A DNA stretch of 34,095 nucleotides from Caedibacter sp. 37-49 (GTDB lineage Bacteria; Pseudomonadota; Alphaproteobacteria; Caedimonadales; Caedimonadaceae). Made by a program: the position numbers and the translations under genes. Of this stretch, positions 7,220 through 17,214 are shown piece after piece. The notes beneath the pieces are model-generated. The model did not search any database, had not been told where the DNA came from, and saw only the letters and a list, made by a program, of their open reading frames with translations. The stretch lies in assembly GCA_001898725.1 (NCBI GenBank), contig MKUV01000066.1, positions 1 to 34,095 on the forward strand, written 5' to 3'. Each line of letters starts with the position of its first letter. The stretch's first letter is position 1.

Positions 7220-8155
7220 ATGTCACTTCCTGTTTATGTTCAAGAAAAAATAAGAGAGCTCCTTAAGGATGTCCCCTCATCTCACCTACAACAAGCACGC
7301 CAAGCTGTGACTTCACGTTACCAAACACGTGCAAGTATTCCCTTTCAGTCCCAAGCAGAACGCCTCTCTTACTTAGCAACGCGTCTTCCCGCGACGTATG
7401 CCGCTGTTTCTTGGGTACTCGAAAAAATTACACCGCATTCTTCCATGTTAAGAACTCATCTTGACTTAGGAACGGGTCCTGGTACGGTTTTTCTTGCCGT
7501 ACAAGCGCTTTTTCCTTTCATTCAACATTCTACACTCGTTGAAAAAGATCCCTCCCTTATTGCCTTGGGAAAGCAGCTCATGCCTTTAGACGCGACACCA
7601 ACATGGCAAGAGCAAGACCTTCAACAATGTGTTCAGTTTGAGCCGACAGATTTAGTGACTATGTCTTATGTTCTTAATGAGTTAGTTGACCCCTCTCAAC
7701 TTTTAATTAAAGCCTGGAAAGCAACAAAACAATTCTTCGTCCTTATTGAACCAGGAACACCTTATGGGTTTGCTTGTTTAAAGACAGCACGGGCACAGCT
7801 GATTGAACAAGGCGCCTTTATTTTTGCGCCTTGTACTCATGAAAACGTATGCCCGATGAACTCTAAAGATTGGTGCCATTTTAAAGTCAATGTTCAACGT
7901 CCTTCTTTCCATCAACGCATCAAGCAAGCAACCAAGAGTTTTGAAGAAGAGAAATTAAGTTATTTAATTGCAGCTAAAGCTCCGTTTAACCGTCAAAAAA
8001 GCCGTGTCATTCGCAAACCAATTAAAGGATCAGGTCATATTATACTTGATTTATGCGATGAAAATGGCTTAAGACGGCAAGTGATTTCAAAAAAAGATGG
8101 CACCCGATACCGTGATGCTCGCAATATAGTGTGGGGAGATGCCTGGGATAATTAA
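7220..8155 (+). CDS. Rsm22-family class I methyltransferase (ribosome-associated)
   Basis: The protein (311 residues from the ATG at 7220; a TTG at 7208 in the same frame is an alternative, and neither has a strong ribosome binding site) carries the SAM-binding motif [15 protein letters not shown]. Motif-II-like [14 protein letters not shown] and the acidic loop TMSYVLNEL follow. Then come [10 protein letters not shown] and a Cys-containing segment, [19 protein letters not shown]. The cysteines with DWCHF are typical of the Rsm22/METTL17 family, which acts in small-subunit maturation in mitochondria and alphaproteobacteria. The gene heads a tight operon, with mnmA starting one base after its stop. 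The exact RNA target is not established for the bacterial members. Confidence 0.85.
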   Translation: MSLPVYVQEKIRELLKDVPSSHLQQARQAVTSRYQTRASIPFQSQAERLSYLATRLPATYAAVSWVLEKITPHSSMLRTHLDLGTGPGTVFLAVQALFPFIQHSTLVEKDPSLIALGKQLMPLDATPTWQEQDLQQCVQFEPTDLVTMSYVLNELVDPSQLLIKAWKATKQFFVLIEPGTPYGFACLKTARAQLIEQGAFIFAPCTHENVCPMNSKDWCHFKVNVQRPSFHQRIKQATKSFEEEKLSYLIAAKAPFNRQKSRVIRKPIKGSGHIILDLCDENGLRRQVISKKDGTRYRDARNIVWGDAWDN

Positions 8156-8156
8156 G

Positions 8157-9281
8157 ATGATGGCTGACAACCTTTACCTTCCAACAGAACCCTCAAAAAC
8201 ACGCGTTGTTGTCGCGATGTCCGGTGGCGTCGATAGTTCTGTTACCGCTGCACTCTTAAAAGAACAAGGCTATGATGTTGTTGGCCTTACAATGCAACTT
8301 TACGATCATGGTATAGCTGTTGATCGCAAGAAAGCTTGTTGTGCTGGGCAAGACATTTATGATGCCCGCCTCGTCGCTCAACAAATTAATATTCCTCATT
8401 ATGTACTTGATTACGAAAGTAAATTTAAAGAATCAGTGATGGAAGATTTTGCTGACAGCTATTTACGTGGTGAAACCCCTATTCCTTGTGTTCAATGCAA
8501 TCAAGAAGTAAAATTTAAAGACCTTCTCACCATGGCGCGTGATTTAGGTGGACAAGTTCTGGCAACAGGGCACTATATCCAATGGAGACCAGGACCCGAA
8601 CTTCATCGAGCCGTGGATTTAAGTCGTGACCAAAGTTATTTTTTGTTTTCGACGACGAAAGAACAACTTAGCTTCCTTCGCTTTCCTTTAGGAGGAATGC
8701 ATAAACCTGAAGTGCGGATGCATGCTGAACGTTTTGGCTTAAAAGTCGCTGAAAAACCGGACAGCCAAGATATTTGTTTTGTCCCGAATGGAGATTATGC
8801 TCGGGTCGTCGAACGCTTACGTCCGGGGGCTCTTGAAAGCGGCGAGATTGTGGATATCGATGGGCACGTCCTAGGTCATCATCAAGGAATTATTAATTAC
8901 ACGATTGGACAGCGCAAAGGACTAGGTATTTCAAGTGATACAGGAACACCTTTATATGTCGTTAAAGTAGATCCTCAAAAACATCAGGTCATTGTTGGTC
9001 CCAAAGAAGCTTTGGCATGTCCTCACGTGCATCTTAAAGATGTTAATTGGCTTGGTGGCTCTCTAAAAGATGATGAACACCCTGAAGTATTTGTTAAAAT
9101 TCGCTCGTCCCAAGAGCCTTTTTCTGCCTTAATTGAATTAAAACCTGACAAGACAGCAACCGTTCGGTTTAAAGAACCCGAATATGGTGTCTCTCCTGGA
9201 CAAGCTTGTGTCTTTTATCAAGGGACTCAAGTTCTTGGTGGCGGATGGATTACAAAAGCACCTCTCTCTTTTGAAACATAA
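8157..9281 (+). CDS. mnmA: tRNA-specific 2-thiouridylase MnmA
   Basis: MnmA adenylates and thiolates U34 at C2 in the tRNAs for Lys, Glu and Gln, giving the s2U of mnm5s2U. I chose the ATG at 8157 (374 residues), preceded by ggga and one base after the upstream stop; an ATG at 8139 would overlap the neighbour. The PP-loop motif SGGVDSS is at residues 22-28. The two catalytic cysteines are present: C113 in [10 protein letters not shown] and C206 in DSQDICFV. Residue count and motif order match the family. Downstream, the DUF192 gene starts after two bases, so the genes are probably translated from one mRNA. Confidence 0.97.
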   Translation: MMADNLYLPTEPSKTRVVVAMSGGVDSSVTAALLKEQGYDVVGLTMQLYDHGIAVDRKKACCAGQDIYDARLVAQQINIPHYVLDYESKFKESVMEDFADSYLRGETPIPCVQCNQEVKFKDLLTMARDLGGQVLATGHYIQWRPGPELHRAVDLSRDQSYFLFSTTKEQLSFLRFPLGGMHKPEVRMHAERFGLKVAEKPDSQDICFVPNGDYARVVERLRPGALESGEIVDIDGHVLGHHQGIINYTIGQRKGLGISSDTGTPLYVVKVDPQKHQVIVGPKEALACPHVHLKDVNWLGGSLKDDEHPEVFVKIRSSQEPFSALIELKPDKTATVRFKEPEYGVSPGQACVFYQGTQVLGGGWITKAPLSFET

Positions 9282-9283
9282 GC

Positions 9284-9745
9284 ATGAAAAAGTGGTGCTA
9301 CCTTTTATACTTTATCACCTATCATCTTTTGATTGGTAATACACATCAGACAGTTACCATCACAACAGAAACACAAAGCGTTGAATTTAAAGTAGAAATT
9401 GCATTAACACCTGAGCAACAAGCACGTGGTCTTATGTTTCGTAAATATCTTCACCCCAAGCAAGGCATGCTTTTTCTTTATAAGCGTCCCCAAATGGCTA
9501 AGTTTTGGATGAAAAATACTTTTATTCCTTTGGATCTCATCTTTATCGACGCCAAAAATAAAGTTTCCCAAATTCATGAAAACGCTGAACCTCGCTCAAA
9601 AAAGTTTATTTATTCTCAAAGGCCTATCAAAGCTGTTCTAGAATTATTCGCTGGCACTGTTGCTCACTATCAGATTAAAATTGATCAAGTTGTTACGATT
9701 ACCAAAGACAGGAGACCCCATGCTGGAGTTGCAAGCCATCGTTGA
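9284..9745 (+). CDS. DUF192 (COG1430) exported protein
   Basis: The 153-residue protein starts with a short hydrophobic leader ([15 protein letters not shown]). It then carries the conserved DUF192 features: [41 protein letters not shown] and [11 protein letters not shown]192 forms a small beta-rich domain whose biochemical role is not settled. Its last 26 bases overlap the start of dapD, which suggests translational coupling. The final residues ([13 protein letters not shown]) encoded in the overlap are probably unconstrained. Confidence 0.9.
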   Translation: MKKWCYLLYFITYHLLIGNTHQTVTITTETQSVEFKVEIALTPEQQARGLMFRKYLHPKQGMLFLYKRPQMAKFWMKNTFIPLDLIFIDAKNKVSQIHENAEPRSKKFIYSQRPIKAVLELFAGTVAHYQIKIDQVVTITKDRRPHAGVASHR

Positions 9746-10556
9746 AAAGATTTGGGAAGAACATGCTTCTTTAAGCCCTTCAACAGCTTCACAAGAACTG
9801 CAAGCAGCGATTCAAGCGTCGCTTATGGCACTCGACAAGGGACAATTACGGATTGCCGAAAAAATTAAGGATGAGTGGTATATTCATCAGTGGCTTAAAA
9901 AAGCAATTCTTCTCTCTTTCAAAATGAACGAAAATTTTGCTTCATCAGACGGCATTGGAGGTTCTTATGATAAAATTCCTCTTAAATATAGAACATGGAA
10001 GGAAAAAGAATTTAAAGAAGCTCGTTTTCGAGCTGTGCCAGGAGCTATCGTTCGTCATTCAGCTTATATTGGCGCCAATGTTATTCTCATGCCAAGCTTT
10101 GTCAATGTTGGCGCCTATGTCGGTGCTGGAACCATGGTTGATAGTTGGGCGACCGTAGGCTCCTGTGCCCAAATAGGCGAGAATTGCCATATCTCTGCAA
10201 ATGTCTTGATTGGAGGTGTTCTTGAACCTTTACAAGCCAACCCAGTTATTATTGAAGATCAGTGTTTTATTGGGGCTGGGAGTTGCCTTGCTGAAGGGAT
10301 TATTGTGGAACAAGGCGCCGTTATTGGAATGGGTGTTTCAATAAGTGCTTCAACCCCTATTATTGATCGTAGCAGTGGTAAAATAAGTTACGGTCTTATT
10401 CCTGCCTATTCTGTTGTTGTAAGTGGAAGTTTACCACCACATGAAAATTTCTCTCATGAACGACAACCTTCTCTGAATTGTGCTGTTATCGTTAAAACGG
10501 TTGATGAAAAAACTAGAAGTAAAACAGCTATTAATGATCTTTTGAGGCCTCTATGA
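9720..10556 (+). CDS. dapD: 2,3,4,5-tetrahydropyridine-2,6-dicarboxylate N-succinyltransferase DapD
   Basis: DapD transfers succinyl from succinyl-CoA to tetrahydrodipicolinate in the succinylase route to meso-diaminopimelate and lysine. The ATG at 9720 follows a good ribosome binding site (aggaga) and gives 278 residues, the usual length; the longer frame from 9660 merely reads through the end of the DUF192 gene. The helical N-terminal domain is followed by left-handed beta-helix hexapeptides ([20 protein letters not shown], then [20 protein letters not shown]), GGVLEP and a C-terminal segment with [20 protein letters not shown]. Its stop overlaps the dapE start by four bases (ATGA). Confidence 0.97.
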   Translation: MLELQAIVEKIWEEHASLSPSTASQELQAAIQASLMALDKGQLRIAEKIKDEWYIHQWLKKAILLSFKMNENFASSDGIGGSYDKIPLKYRTWKEKEFKEARFRAVPGAIVRHSAYIGANVILMPSFVNVGAYVGAGTMVDSWATVGSCAQIGENCHISANVLIGGVLEPLQANPVIIEDQCFIGAGSCLAEGIIVEQGAVIGMGVSISASTPIIDRSSGKISYGLIPAYSVVVSGSLPPHENFSHERQPSLNCAVIVKTVDEKTRSKTAINDLLRPL

Positions 10557-11689
10557 CAGATTTTCATAATCCCATTGATTTAACCCAGCGTTTGATTCAA
10601 TGCCCAAGTGTGACACCTTTAGATGCCGGTGCTTTAGAAATTCTTGAAACCGCTCTAAAACCCTTAGGATTTGAATGTCATCGCCAGCAATTTGCTGAAG
10701 TCGATAATTTATATGCAAAATTAGGGACACAGGGACCCAACTTTTGTTTTGCTGGCCATATTGATGTCGTGCCAACCGGTAATCTTGCTTCTTGGACTTA
10801 TCCTCCTTTTGAAGGAAAAATCATTAACGATATCCTTTATGGCCGTGGAGCTGTGGATATGAAGGGAGGCATTGGTGCTTTTATAAGCGCTATTTCAAGA
10901 TTTTTAAAAGCTTCTTCCTCCTTCAACAGCTCACTGAGCCTTCTTATTACAAGTGATGAAGAAGGACCTGCTGTTAATGGGACACTTAAAATGCTTGAGT
11001 GGCTCTCATCAAAAAATGAGAAATTAGATGCCTGCCTAGTTGGTGAACCAACTTCTGATCGACAAGTTGGCGATATTATTAAATATGGAAGCCGTGGAAG
11101 TCTCAACACAGCCCTCAAAGTCCAAGGGATGCAAGGTCATGTAGCTTATCCATTGTTAGCAGATAATCCTTTGCCACGCCTTATTAAGACGCTTTCCTCT
11201 TTCTTAAGCTCACCTCTAGATGATGGATGCCCCCATTTCCAACCATCAAATCTTGAAGTAACGTCTATAGATGTAGGGAATGAGGCAACAAACATGATTC
11301 CCCAAGAAGCAACCGCTCGCTTTAACATTCGCTTTAATACGCTGCATACAAGTGCTTCTCTCAAAAGCCATATTCAAGACATGTGTCGTCATCATGCTGG
11401 CTCGCATACGCTTGAATTTCAAGGAAATGCCGAGGCTTTTGTGAGCCCGGCCGATGATTTTTTGAAGATGGTCATTCAAGAAATTAACACTGTTACCAAG
11501 GGCCAAGCGCACGCGAACACATCAGGTGGAACTTCAGATGCGCGCTTCATCTATAAATATTGTCCCGTTCTTGAGTTGGGTTTACGGAATCAAACGGCCC
11601 ATAAAGTTGATGAGCATGTCTCTCTGACTGATCTTGAAACTCTTACGCAAATTTATGAAAGAATTTTAGCAAGCTATTTCAAATCTTAA
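10553..11689 (+). CDS. dapE: Succinyl-diaminopimelate desuccinylase DapE
   Basis: DapE is a di-zinc M20-family hydrolase that removes succinate from N-succinyl-LL-diaminopimelate, two steps after DapD. Zinc ligands and catalytic residues are visible: H69 and D71 in [12 protein letters not shown]102 in [11 protein letters not shown]136/E137 in SDEEGP, E165 in VGEPTS, and a C-terminal His in [12 protein letters not shown]. The dimerisation insert begins after [20 protein letters not shown]. The length (378 residues) is standard. Coupling to dapD by an ATGA overlap indicates co-translation. The gene ends three bases before the end of the convergent marC-like gene. Confidence 0.97.
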   Translation: MTDFHNPIDLTQRLIQCPSVTPLDAGALEILETALKPLGFECHRQQFAEVDNLYAKLGTQGPNFCFAGHIDVVPTGNLASWTYPPFEGKIINDILYGRGAVDMKGGIGAFISAISRFLKASSSFNSSLSLLITSDEEGPAVNGTLKMLEWLSSKNEKLDACLVGEPTSDRQVGDIIKYGSRGSLNTALKVQGMQGHVAYPLLADNPLPRLIKTLSSFLSSPLDDGCPHFQPSNLEVTSIDVGNEATNMIPQEATARFNIRFNTLHTSASLKSHIQDMCRHHAGSHTLEFQGNAEAFVSPADDFLKMVIQEINTVTKGQAHANTSGGTSDARFIYKYCPVLELGLRNQTAHKVDEHVSLTDLETLTQIYERILASYFKS

Positions 11690-11692
11690 GGG

Positions 11693-12385
11693 TCACTTCG
11701 GTGAGGCCCCAAAAAGAGGTGTTTTTTCTTGTATTTTTATTGAATCCCAGGACTTAAAAAGATGCCCAACACTTTGGCTTAAGCCATCAATAATAAATTG
11801 AACCGCAAGGGCAGCTAGAATAATACCGAACACACGTCCCAAAACATTACTACCTGTCACGCCTAACAACTTACTTAAAGGTTCAGCCATCAACAAACAA
11901 ACATACATAATTAAAACGACGAGCACTAGAACCACAATAAGTCCCAATTGCATCAGAAGATCCCCTTCAACTTCTCGCATTAAGATAACCGCAGAAACAA
12001 GGGCTCCAGGACCTGCAATTAAAGGAATCGCTAATGGAAAAACAGAAATATCATCACGTTGTAAAGCTTCTCGCTGCTCATCCTGCGTGGTTGAGCTAAT
12101 ACCAGAATGACGCGCAACGACCATATCAATCGCTGCAAGTAAAAGCAAAATACCTCCTGCGATACGGAAAGAAGGAATAGAAATCCCTAATGAATCAAGG
12201 AGATAATCTCCTACAAAAGCGAATCCAAGCAACAAGACCAAGGAAATAATTGTCGCCTTCCGCGCAATTTTAGCTCTTTCGGCTTTAGAATCTCCGCGTG
12301 TGAGTGCAATAAAGATAGGGATGACACCAAAAGGATCAATAATGACAAATAGCGTTATAAATGCGCCTGCTAAGAAATTAAACAC
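11693..12385 (-). CDS. MarC family (UPF0056) integral membrane protein
   Basis: The 230-residue protein has about six membrane segments. It carries the MarC-family signatures FITLFVIIDPFGVIPIFIAL at the N terminus, ARKATIISLVLLLGFAFVGD, FRIAGGILLLLAAIDMV and FPLAIPLIAGPGAL. The central loop (residues about 90-115) is hydrophilic. The family's transport function is not established, and early links to multiple antibiotic resistance were not confirmed. The gene is convergent with dapE, leaving only three bases between stop codons, so the transcription ends of the two must overlap. A short tcac-ttcg-gtga hairpin spans this junction. Confidence 0.9.
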   Translation of the reverse strand: MFNFLAGAFITLFVIIDPFGVIPIFIALTRGDSKAERAKIARKATIISLVLLLGFAFVGDYLLDSLGISIPSFRIAGGILLLLAAIDMVVARHSGISSTTQDEQREALQRDDISVFPLAIPLIAGPGALVSAVILMREVEGDLLMQLGLIVVLVLVVLIMYVCLLMAEPLSKLLGVTGSNVLGRVFGIILAALAVQFIIDGLSQSVGHLFKSWDSIKIQEKTPLFGASPK

Positions 12386-12472
12386 TGTATTCTCTTTCTA
12401 TAAACCCGTAGGTAACATAGCAAGCAAGCTGAACAAGAGGCAAGGCTGATTTATATCTTCATGAACGAGTTA

Positions 12473-12982
12473 TTAGCCATCAATTAGTAAAGAGCTAGAA
12501 CTACCTTTGAAAGGTAAAGAAACCTGCTGTAGAAAGTCACGTGCTGGCGATTTAGTAAGCTTTGCCACAAACTCTACTTTTTGCAATATCTCATTATAAC
12601 TACTTTTTGTGATGCGAAACGTGAGTGGAAGAGATTTTTGCCTTAAAGAATCTTCAAGCATAAGTGTAAGTGTTAAATCTCGCTTATTGGGACAATAAAG
12701 ATATTTTAAAAGTTCTTTGATAGTTGTTTGAGAAACTTTACGAATAGGACGATCATAAAAAATGGGAAAGGTTATATTGTGAAGATAAACATGAATATAC
12801 ACAACCTTAGAACTGTCTTCCTGGGAAGGGTGAATTTCAAAGGTAGGAACATCAATTGCAAAATAGCAACTGTTCGTGGTGCAAGTTAGTTGTTTGTCAA
12901 CATCCTGAGGCACATTTTGACCATATACAGATACTACATTTAAACAACCTATCAAACTTAAGGACAAAAATAATGTTTTCAA
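12473..12982 (-). CDS. Small exported protein of unknown function
   Basis: The 169-residue protein starts at a TTG preceded by agagag. The N terminus MKTLFLSLSLIGCLNVVSVY is a signal sequence. LIGC at residues 10-13 matches a lipobox but would leave an unusually short signal. The mature part is predicted beta-rich, with alternating hydrophobic stretches such as KVVYIHVYLHNITFPIFYD and DLTLTLMLEDSL. It has Cys residues at CTTNSC and YCPN and ends in SSSSLLIDG. I recognise no family. It is divergent from the exported protein at 13115-13666, which ends in a similar SLLIDD, so the two may be related or act together. Confidence 0.65.
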   Translation of the reverse strand: MKTLFLSLSLIGCLNVVSVYGQNVPQDVDKQLTCTTNSCYFAIDVPTFEIHPSQEDSSKVVYIHVYLHNITFPIFYDRPIRKVSQTTIKELLKYLYCPNKRDLTLTLMLEDSLRQKSLPLTFRITKSSYNEILQKVEFVAKLTKSPARDFLQQVSLPFKGSSSSLLIDG

Positions 12983-13114
12983 AAAGTCTCTCTTTTTGTT
13001 TTAGAAAGCGTTTACGTTTTTTCCTTGATTATCAACAAAAAAGACTTAAAAATGATTAACTAAAGAATAAATTACAAATTTTTGATCAATAACAAAACCG
13101 GGGAGAGCTCTAAA

Positions 13115-13666
13115 ATGTTAAACAAAATTATCTGTCAATTAGCTGCTGTTTTGATTACTGTTGGTAGTCTTCAGGTAGCTGGTCATGCCCATGTTCAAGA
13201 AGGACAGCAGAAGGGCGATTTTATTCTCACAGCTCAAGGGCTAGACTTAACACCGCTCGATCAATCAAAATATACTTGCCAGATTACAGCTCCATCGATT
13301 CTCTTTAAGCAAAAGAATAAAGGAGCGAGCAAAACCTTAACCTTAAAACAATTTTGTTCTTTGTGGAAAAAAGGACACTCGTTTGAGACCAATGCTCCTA
13401 ACGCAACACTTGTTTTCTCAGATCAACACAATAATTCTTATCAAATGATCTTCGAAATTTTAATGGCTCACACAACCAATAACACTCTTATTCTTATAGC
13501 AGTTCCTTTAGAGGCTAAAAACAAGAAGAGCTTTCTTAAAAATAATCAGCCTGTTTCAGCAAAAGAATTTATAAAAGGAACACAAACTTTGAAGAAAGAA
13601 ACCCTCTCTCTTCTCATTGATGATGCAGAGGGACCAAATTATGACAATCCTTGGGATCCAAGCTAA
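13115..13666 (+). CDS. Small exported protein of unknown function
   Basis: The start is the ATG at 13115, preceded by ggggag with good spacing; an upstream in-frame ATG at 13082 lacks this. The 183-residue product begins MLNKIICQLAAVLITVGSLQ, with a probable cleavage site after AGHA. The mature part has a beta-rich region (APSILFKQKNKGASKTLTLK, then NATLVFSDQ, then TLILIAVPLE) and an acidic end (SLLIDDAEGPNYDNPWDPS). No family is recognised. It shares a 130-base divergent upstream region with 12473-12982, and a hairpin separates it from the membrane-protein gene downstream. Confidence 0.7.
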   Translation: MLNKIICQLAAVLITVGSLQVAGHAHVQEGQQKGDFILTAQGLDLTPLDQSKYTCQITAPSILFKQKNKGASKTLTLKQFCSLWKKGHSFETNAPNATLVFSDQHNNSYQMIFEILMAHTTNNTLILIAVPLEAKNKKSFLKNNQPVSAKEFIKGTQTLKKETLSLLIDDAEGPNYDNPWDPS

Positions 13667-13677
13667 TAAAAATGGTG

Positions 13678-13703
13678 AGTAGCTTCTTCTAAAGCTACTT
13701 TAA
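13678..13703 (+). terminator. Hairpin between the exported-protein and membrane-protein genes
   Basis: agtagctt (13678-13685) pairs with aagctact (13692-13699) around a 6-nt loop, starting 12 bases after the stop codon. The following tract (ttaaatt) is only weakly T-rich, so it may be a partial terminator. Confidence 0.45.
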
Positions 13704-13746
13704 ATTAAGCTTTACGTTGCACGCAGATAAAGGGGAAAATGTCATA

Positions 13747-15957
13747 ATGCTAAGATTTCGAAAGATCGTTTCTTACTGTCTTATTTTTACACTTCTATTT
13801 AATAGTACAATAATTCCTATCCTTAATACGGCGTGGGCTTCTGATATTTCACAAGAAGAAATTTCCAACCAATCTCTTCCTAATATTTTGATGCCAATTA
13901 ATGAAGATATACCAGATCCTGCTGCAGTCGCAAAATTTCAACAGGTTATAACTGAAGAATGGGAGGAAAAATATACCCTTAAAGGATTCGGTATCAGCAG
14001 AATAATTTGGTTAGTGTTTTCCACAATTATTGGGTTTATTGCTCTTAATGCATGGGAACCAATTAATGCAAAAACCCTTTTTCCAAAACTAGGTATTCCA
14101 AGATTAGGATTTGGAACAGAGAGCGCCTTTTATGAGGCAACTGCTGCAATTCATGGAGTAATGGCTCTTGGTATTACTGCCTACAGCTATACAATTTTTA
14201 AATTTGGTTTAAAGCTTTTTTCACCTGTAAAAACAGTTGTTCTTAAAGCAAAACAGTCTTGCTCAAATTGCTTAAAAAAAGGAAAAAATAAAGAATCCGA
14301 CCTTGAGAAAGCTGATAACAAGCAACCTAAAAAACAAGTAAATTCTTTACAATCTACACCAAATATTTTCAGGAAATGGACCATTCCTAAGGGTTTATGC
14401 GCTATCCCATTAGAGACCATTAATCTAGGATCTGCCATTATTTATTCAATGATTGTGACAAGTTATTTTCGCAAAATAGAAACCAACTACCCAGGTTTTG
14501 CTGATTTTTCTACTCCTTTTCTTGTGGCTTCGATTGCAGCAGACAAACTTATGACAGGTCATGTAAAAGTTCGTAAAACACTTGAATTGATACTAGAGGA
14601 ATGTTGTGCTAAAAAAGCTTCTCCGTCCCGCGTTCAATTAAAAAATAAAATAAAACATGCTCTTAGGTTTGTGGAAATCTTAGATTCAGAAACCGTTGAA
14701 GGTAAAAAGAAAATATTAGAACTTATTAATTTTATCTTTCCTAGAAATGAGTTTGATTCTGTTTTTGAAGAAGAACTTGAAGAAATAAATACAGAGTTAA
14801 GCTCTTCTGATGTAGAAGAATTCATTGTTAAAAATCTTGAAGAAAAAGAAAATCCGAATACTAAAACTGTTCCTACTATAAATGTTCAGAACAGCAGTGA
14901 TGGACTAGACGATTCTATAATATCAGAGAACCCTTCTAAACACGAGGACACTCATAAGAGTAGTGCTATTAGCAAAAATCAAAAGCATAATGTTAAGCTC
15001 CAATCTTCGCCCATCAATTTTGACGAGGTCTATAAACTCATCAATGATCATAGTTTACCTTCTAAAGCCATACATAATTCAAAAAGTGCAAAATACTATT
15101 CTCGCATTCCGTCATTTTTAAAAGCAGATTATTTCTCTTACGCTATTTCATGTTTGGCGATTTGGGGATTATCCACAACAATGACCCAAGGCTTAGAAAC
15201 AATGCTTGGCAACTCCTCATTAGCCGCCGTCTTTGGAAGCAGTGCCGCTCTATGGATCGCTTTTATTGAATCTGAAGATATTACAAAGGCCTTAGAGCGA
15301 ATTATTATTCCTCTTTTACCACACAAAGTTGTGCAATATTTTTTAAGAAAAAAACCTTCCCAAGAGGATAACGATACTTCCCAATCTGCCACCAACAAAA
15401 ATAAAACCGCATCTACAGTTAAATCCTTAGGAAAATTTTTGGTAAATGTTATTGGATATAAAGGGGTTCTTCTTGCATTCGCAGCATGGGTTTATACTTT
15501 TTTTGAATTAGCTGATTATCTTAATGACGGAGGCGAACAGTATGATAATAGTTATACAAAAATCAACATAGAAAGCCCTAACTTAAAGTTAGCCGGTTTC
15601 GTTACGTTATCTCTATTTGAAATTTTATCAAATATGCATCTTCAAGACCGCGGTTATGAGAATTTTTTACGCCGGATAAAACAATTTACGCTGTGCTCTA
15701 ATGGCGATTCTAATTACAAAAAGAAGATTATCGGTATCTTTAGAGAGAGGCTTATCGGTGTATTCGAAGTTATGTTAAAAACGGTCGATGAGCTTACAGA
15801 TGAAGGACTTGAAGTCCTGGAAAAACTAATGCCTTTGAGTCCTGCTAACCAACATAGCAATCGTTTAGGCATTCAAGATCTTTATGCCAGCGATGATGAT
15901 AGTTCCCAGGGGAATGATCCTAAGCACCCACTCTTGCGAAGTGAGAAAGAGAGTTAG
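13747..15957 (+). CDS. Large multi-pass membrane protein of unknown family
   Basis: I place the start at the ATG at 13747, 11 bases after agggg; an in-frame TTG at 13717 is less likely. The 736-residue protein begins MLRFRKIVSYCLIFTLLFNS with an apparent cleavage site after TAWA. Hydrophobic segments follow near residues 85-105 (IIWLVFSTIIGFIALNAW), 130-150, 220-240, 465-510 (two) and 565-585. A final one (LKLAGFVTLSLFEILSN) lies near 610. Two long charged, Lys/Glu/Ser-rich loops lie at about 160-210 and 285-440, and the C-terminal tail is acidic. I find no known domain. Together with the two small exported proteins it forms an accessory island between conserved housekeeping genes. Surface or host-interface localisation is an inference. 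Confidence 0.75.
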   Translation: MLRFRKIVSYCLIFTLLFNSTIIPILNTAWASDISQEEISNQSLPNILMPINEDIPDPAAVAKFQQVITEEWEEKYTLKGFGISRIIWLVFSTIIGFIALNAWEPINAKTLFPKLGIPRLGFGTESAFYEATAAIHGVMALGITAYSYTIFKFGLKLFSPVKTVVLKAKQSCSNCLKKGKNKESDLEKADNKQPKKQVNSLQSTPNIFRKWTIPKGLCAIPLETINLGSAIIYSMIVTSYFRKIETNYPGFADFSTPFLVASIAADKLMTGHVKVRKTLELILEECCAKKASPSRVQLKNKIKHALRFVEILDSETVEGKKKILELINFIFPRNEFDSVFEEELEEINTELSSSDVEEFIVKNLEEKENPNTKTVPTINVQNSSDGLDDSIISENPSKHEDTHKSSAISKNQKHNVKLQSSPINFDEVYKLINDHSLPSKAIHNSKSAKYYSRIPSFLKADYFSYAISCLAIWGLSTTMTQGLETMLGNSSLAAVFGSSAALWIAFIESEDITKALERIIIPLLPHKVVQYFLRKKPSQEDNDTSQSATNKNKTASTVKSLGKFLVNVIGYKGVLLAFAAWVYTFFELADYLNDGGEQYDNSYTKINIESPNLKLAGFVTLSLFEILSNMHLQDRGYENFLRRIKQFTLCSNGDSNYKKKIIGIFRERLIGVFEVMLKTVDELTDEGLEVLEKLMPLSPANQHSNRLGIQDLYASDDDSSQGNDPKHPLLRSEKES

Positions 15958-16104
15958 AAACACTTCATCCACATTGTTTATTTGAGTTTCTATTTATTAT
16001 TTCTTCTTATTAAAACAGTTTTACAATGCCTTATTGCCACCAGCAGTCCATCATACAGTTGATAACGTCCTCTTTCCAAAAAGGCTTATATACTTCTTTC
16101 TCAA

Positions 16105-16132
16105 AAGAAAAACGCCATCCCAAAGGATGGCG
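16105..16132 (-). terminator. Rho-independent terminator of rplM-rpsI
   Basis: On the minus strand cgccatcc pairs with ggatggcg around a four-base loop, immediately followed by ttttt. It lies 34 bases after the rpsI stop codon. Confidence 0.9.
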
Positions 16133-16165
16133 CTCGTAATTGTAAAGGTAATCTCTGATAAACGT

Positions 16166-16678
16166 TTAACGTTTCGAGAATTGGAAGCTACGACGCGCTT
16201 TTGCACGACCATATTTCTTACGTTCAACAACACGGCTATCACGTGTTAAAAGACCTTCAACTTTAAGGGCTGGACGAAGCGCTGGGTCAAAATAAGTCAA
16301 TGCCTTACTAATCCCATGACGAACTGCACCTGCTTGTCCTGAAAGCCCCCCACCAGCTACAGTGCAGATAACGTCAAACTGTGCTTGGCGACCAGAAATC
16401 TTAAAAGGTTGGTCAATCATCATTTGAAGAACTGGACGCGCGAAGTAAATTTGGCTTTCACGTCCATTGACTGTGAACTTTCCAGAACCAGGCTTAATCC
16501 AAACGCGTGCAATTGCATTTTTACGTTTACCTGTCGCATAGGCACGCCCTAATGAATCAACACGTGGACCTGCTTTTTCTGATGATTTTTCGGCCGAAGC
16601 AGAAACATTCTTTGCTTTCATGCCTTTATCAGCAACTGCTGATTTTAAATTTTCGAGTTCAACACGCTCTTGTGCCAT
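16166..16678 (-). CDS. rpsI: 30S ribosomal protein S9
   Basis: S9 sits in the head of the small subunit, and its C-terminal tail reaches the P-site tRNA. From about residue 42 the protein matches S9: [20 protein letters not shown], then [14 protein letters not shown], then [19 protein letters not shown], ending [16 protein letters not shown] with the conserved basic tail. The first 40 residues are an extra charged extension (170 residues against about 130 in E. coli); N-terminal extensions of S9 also occur in other alphaproteobacteria. A ribosome binding site (aggag) lies at the rplM stop codon, six bases upstream, as expected for the conserved rplM-rpsI operon. Confidence 0.97.
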   Translation of the reverse strand: MAQERVELENLKSAVADKGMKAKNVSASAEKSSEKAGPRVDSLGRAYATGKRKNAIARVWIKPGSGKFTVNGRESQIYFARPVLQMMIDQPFKISGRQAQFDVICTVAGGGLSGQAGAVRHGISKALTYFDPALRPALKVEGLLTRDSRVVERKKYGRAKARRSFQFSKR

Positions 16679-16684
16679 TGAAGC

Positions 16685-17146
16685 TTAACTCCTTTTATTC
16701 TTTGGATTCATTCCTGCAACATCCAGAGCTTCAAGCTTCTGAGCTTCATGAGGATGGCTAGAACCAGCATAAACTTTAAGATTATTCATTTGTTTCCGTC
16801 CAAGGGGTGTTCTTGGAATCATCCGCTCAACAGCCTTCTGTAAAAGCCGTTCTGGGAAACGTCCTGCGAGCGTTTCGCCAGCTGTTCGCTCTTTAATTCC
16901 TCCGGGATAACCTGTATGCCAGTAAAAAACATCATCTTTTAATTTTTTACCTGTAACGCGAACTTTATCAGCATTAATAACAACAATATTATCACCGCAA
17001 TCAACGTGGGGGGTATAATCTGGACGATGTTTCCCACGTAGACGTTTTGCTAAAACAGATGCCAGACGTCCTAGAACGACACCTTCAGCATCTACAAGCA
17101 TCCATTTTTTGGTAACCTCAGAAGGTTTTAATGAAAGAGTTTTCAT
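16685..17146 (-). CDS. rplM: 50S ribosomal protein L13
   Basis: L13 is an early-assembling large-subunit protein. The 153-residue sequence shows the family hallmarks: [20 protein letters not shown], then [19 protein letters not shown], then the hydrophobic [19 protein letters not shown], then [20 protein letters not shown]. The GMxP-type motif before it and the HPHEAQ motif near the C terminus agree with this. It is the first gene of the rplM-rpsI pair, with a 129-base leader that contains a hairpin and a possible promoter. Confidence 0.97.
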   Translation of the reverse strand: MKTLSLKPSEVTKKWMLVDAEGVVLGRLASVLAKRLRGKHRPDYTPHVDCGDNIVVINADKVRVTGKKLKDDVFYWHTGYPGGIKERTAGETLAGRFPERLLQKAVERMIPRTPLGRKQMNNLKVYAGSSHPHEAQKLEALDVAGMNPKNKRS

Positions 17147-17180
17147 TTTTTACTTACAATCTTAATTGTTAACATAGAAA

Positions 17181-17201
17181 CTTAAATGAGTGGCATTTAA
17201 G
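17181..17201 (-). promoter_or_regulatory. Hairpin in the rplM leader
   Basis: cttaaatg pairs with catttaag around a five-base loop, about 35 bases before the rplM start. It has no T-tract after it on the minus strand. It may be part of an autoregulatory leader, since ribosomal protein operons are often controlled this way, but it does not match a leader I can name. Confidence 0.35.
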
Positions 17202-17214
17202 CGACTCTCGCACT

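Noticed and set aside
11690-11735. tcac-ttcg-gtga hairpin between dapE and the marC-like gene as a terminator
   Set aside because: The stem is only four pairs and the nearest T-run is about 20 bases away; not convincing as a terminator.
12856-13059. 67-codon plus-strand ORF over the start of the 12473-12982 gene
   Set aside because: It overlaps a better-supported exported-protein gene on the other strand and has no signal or family features.
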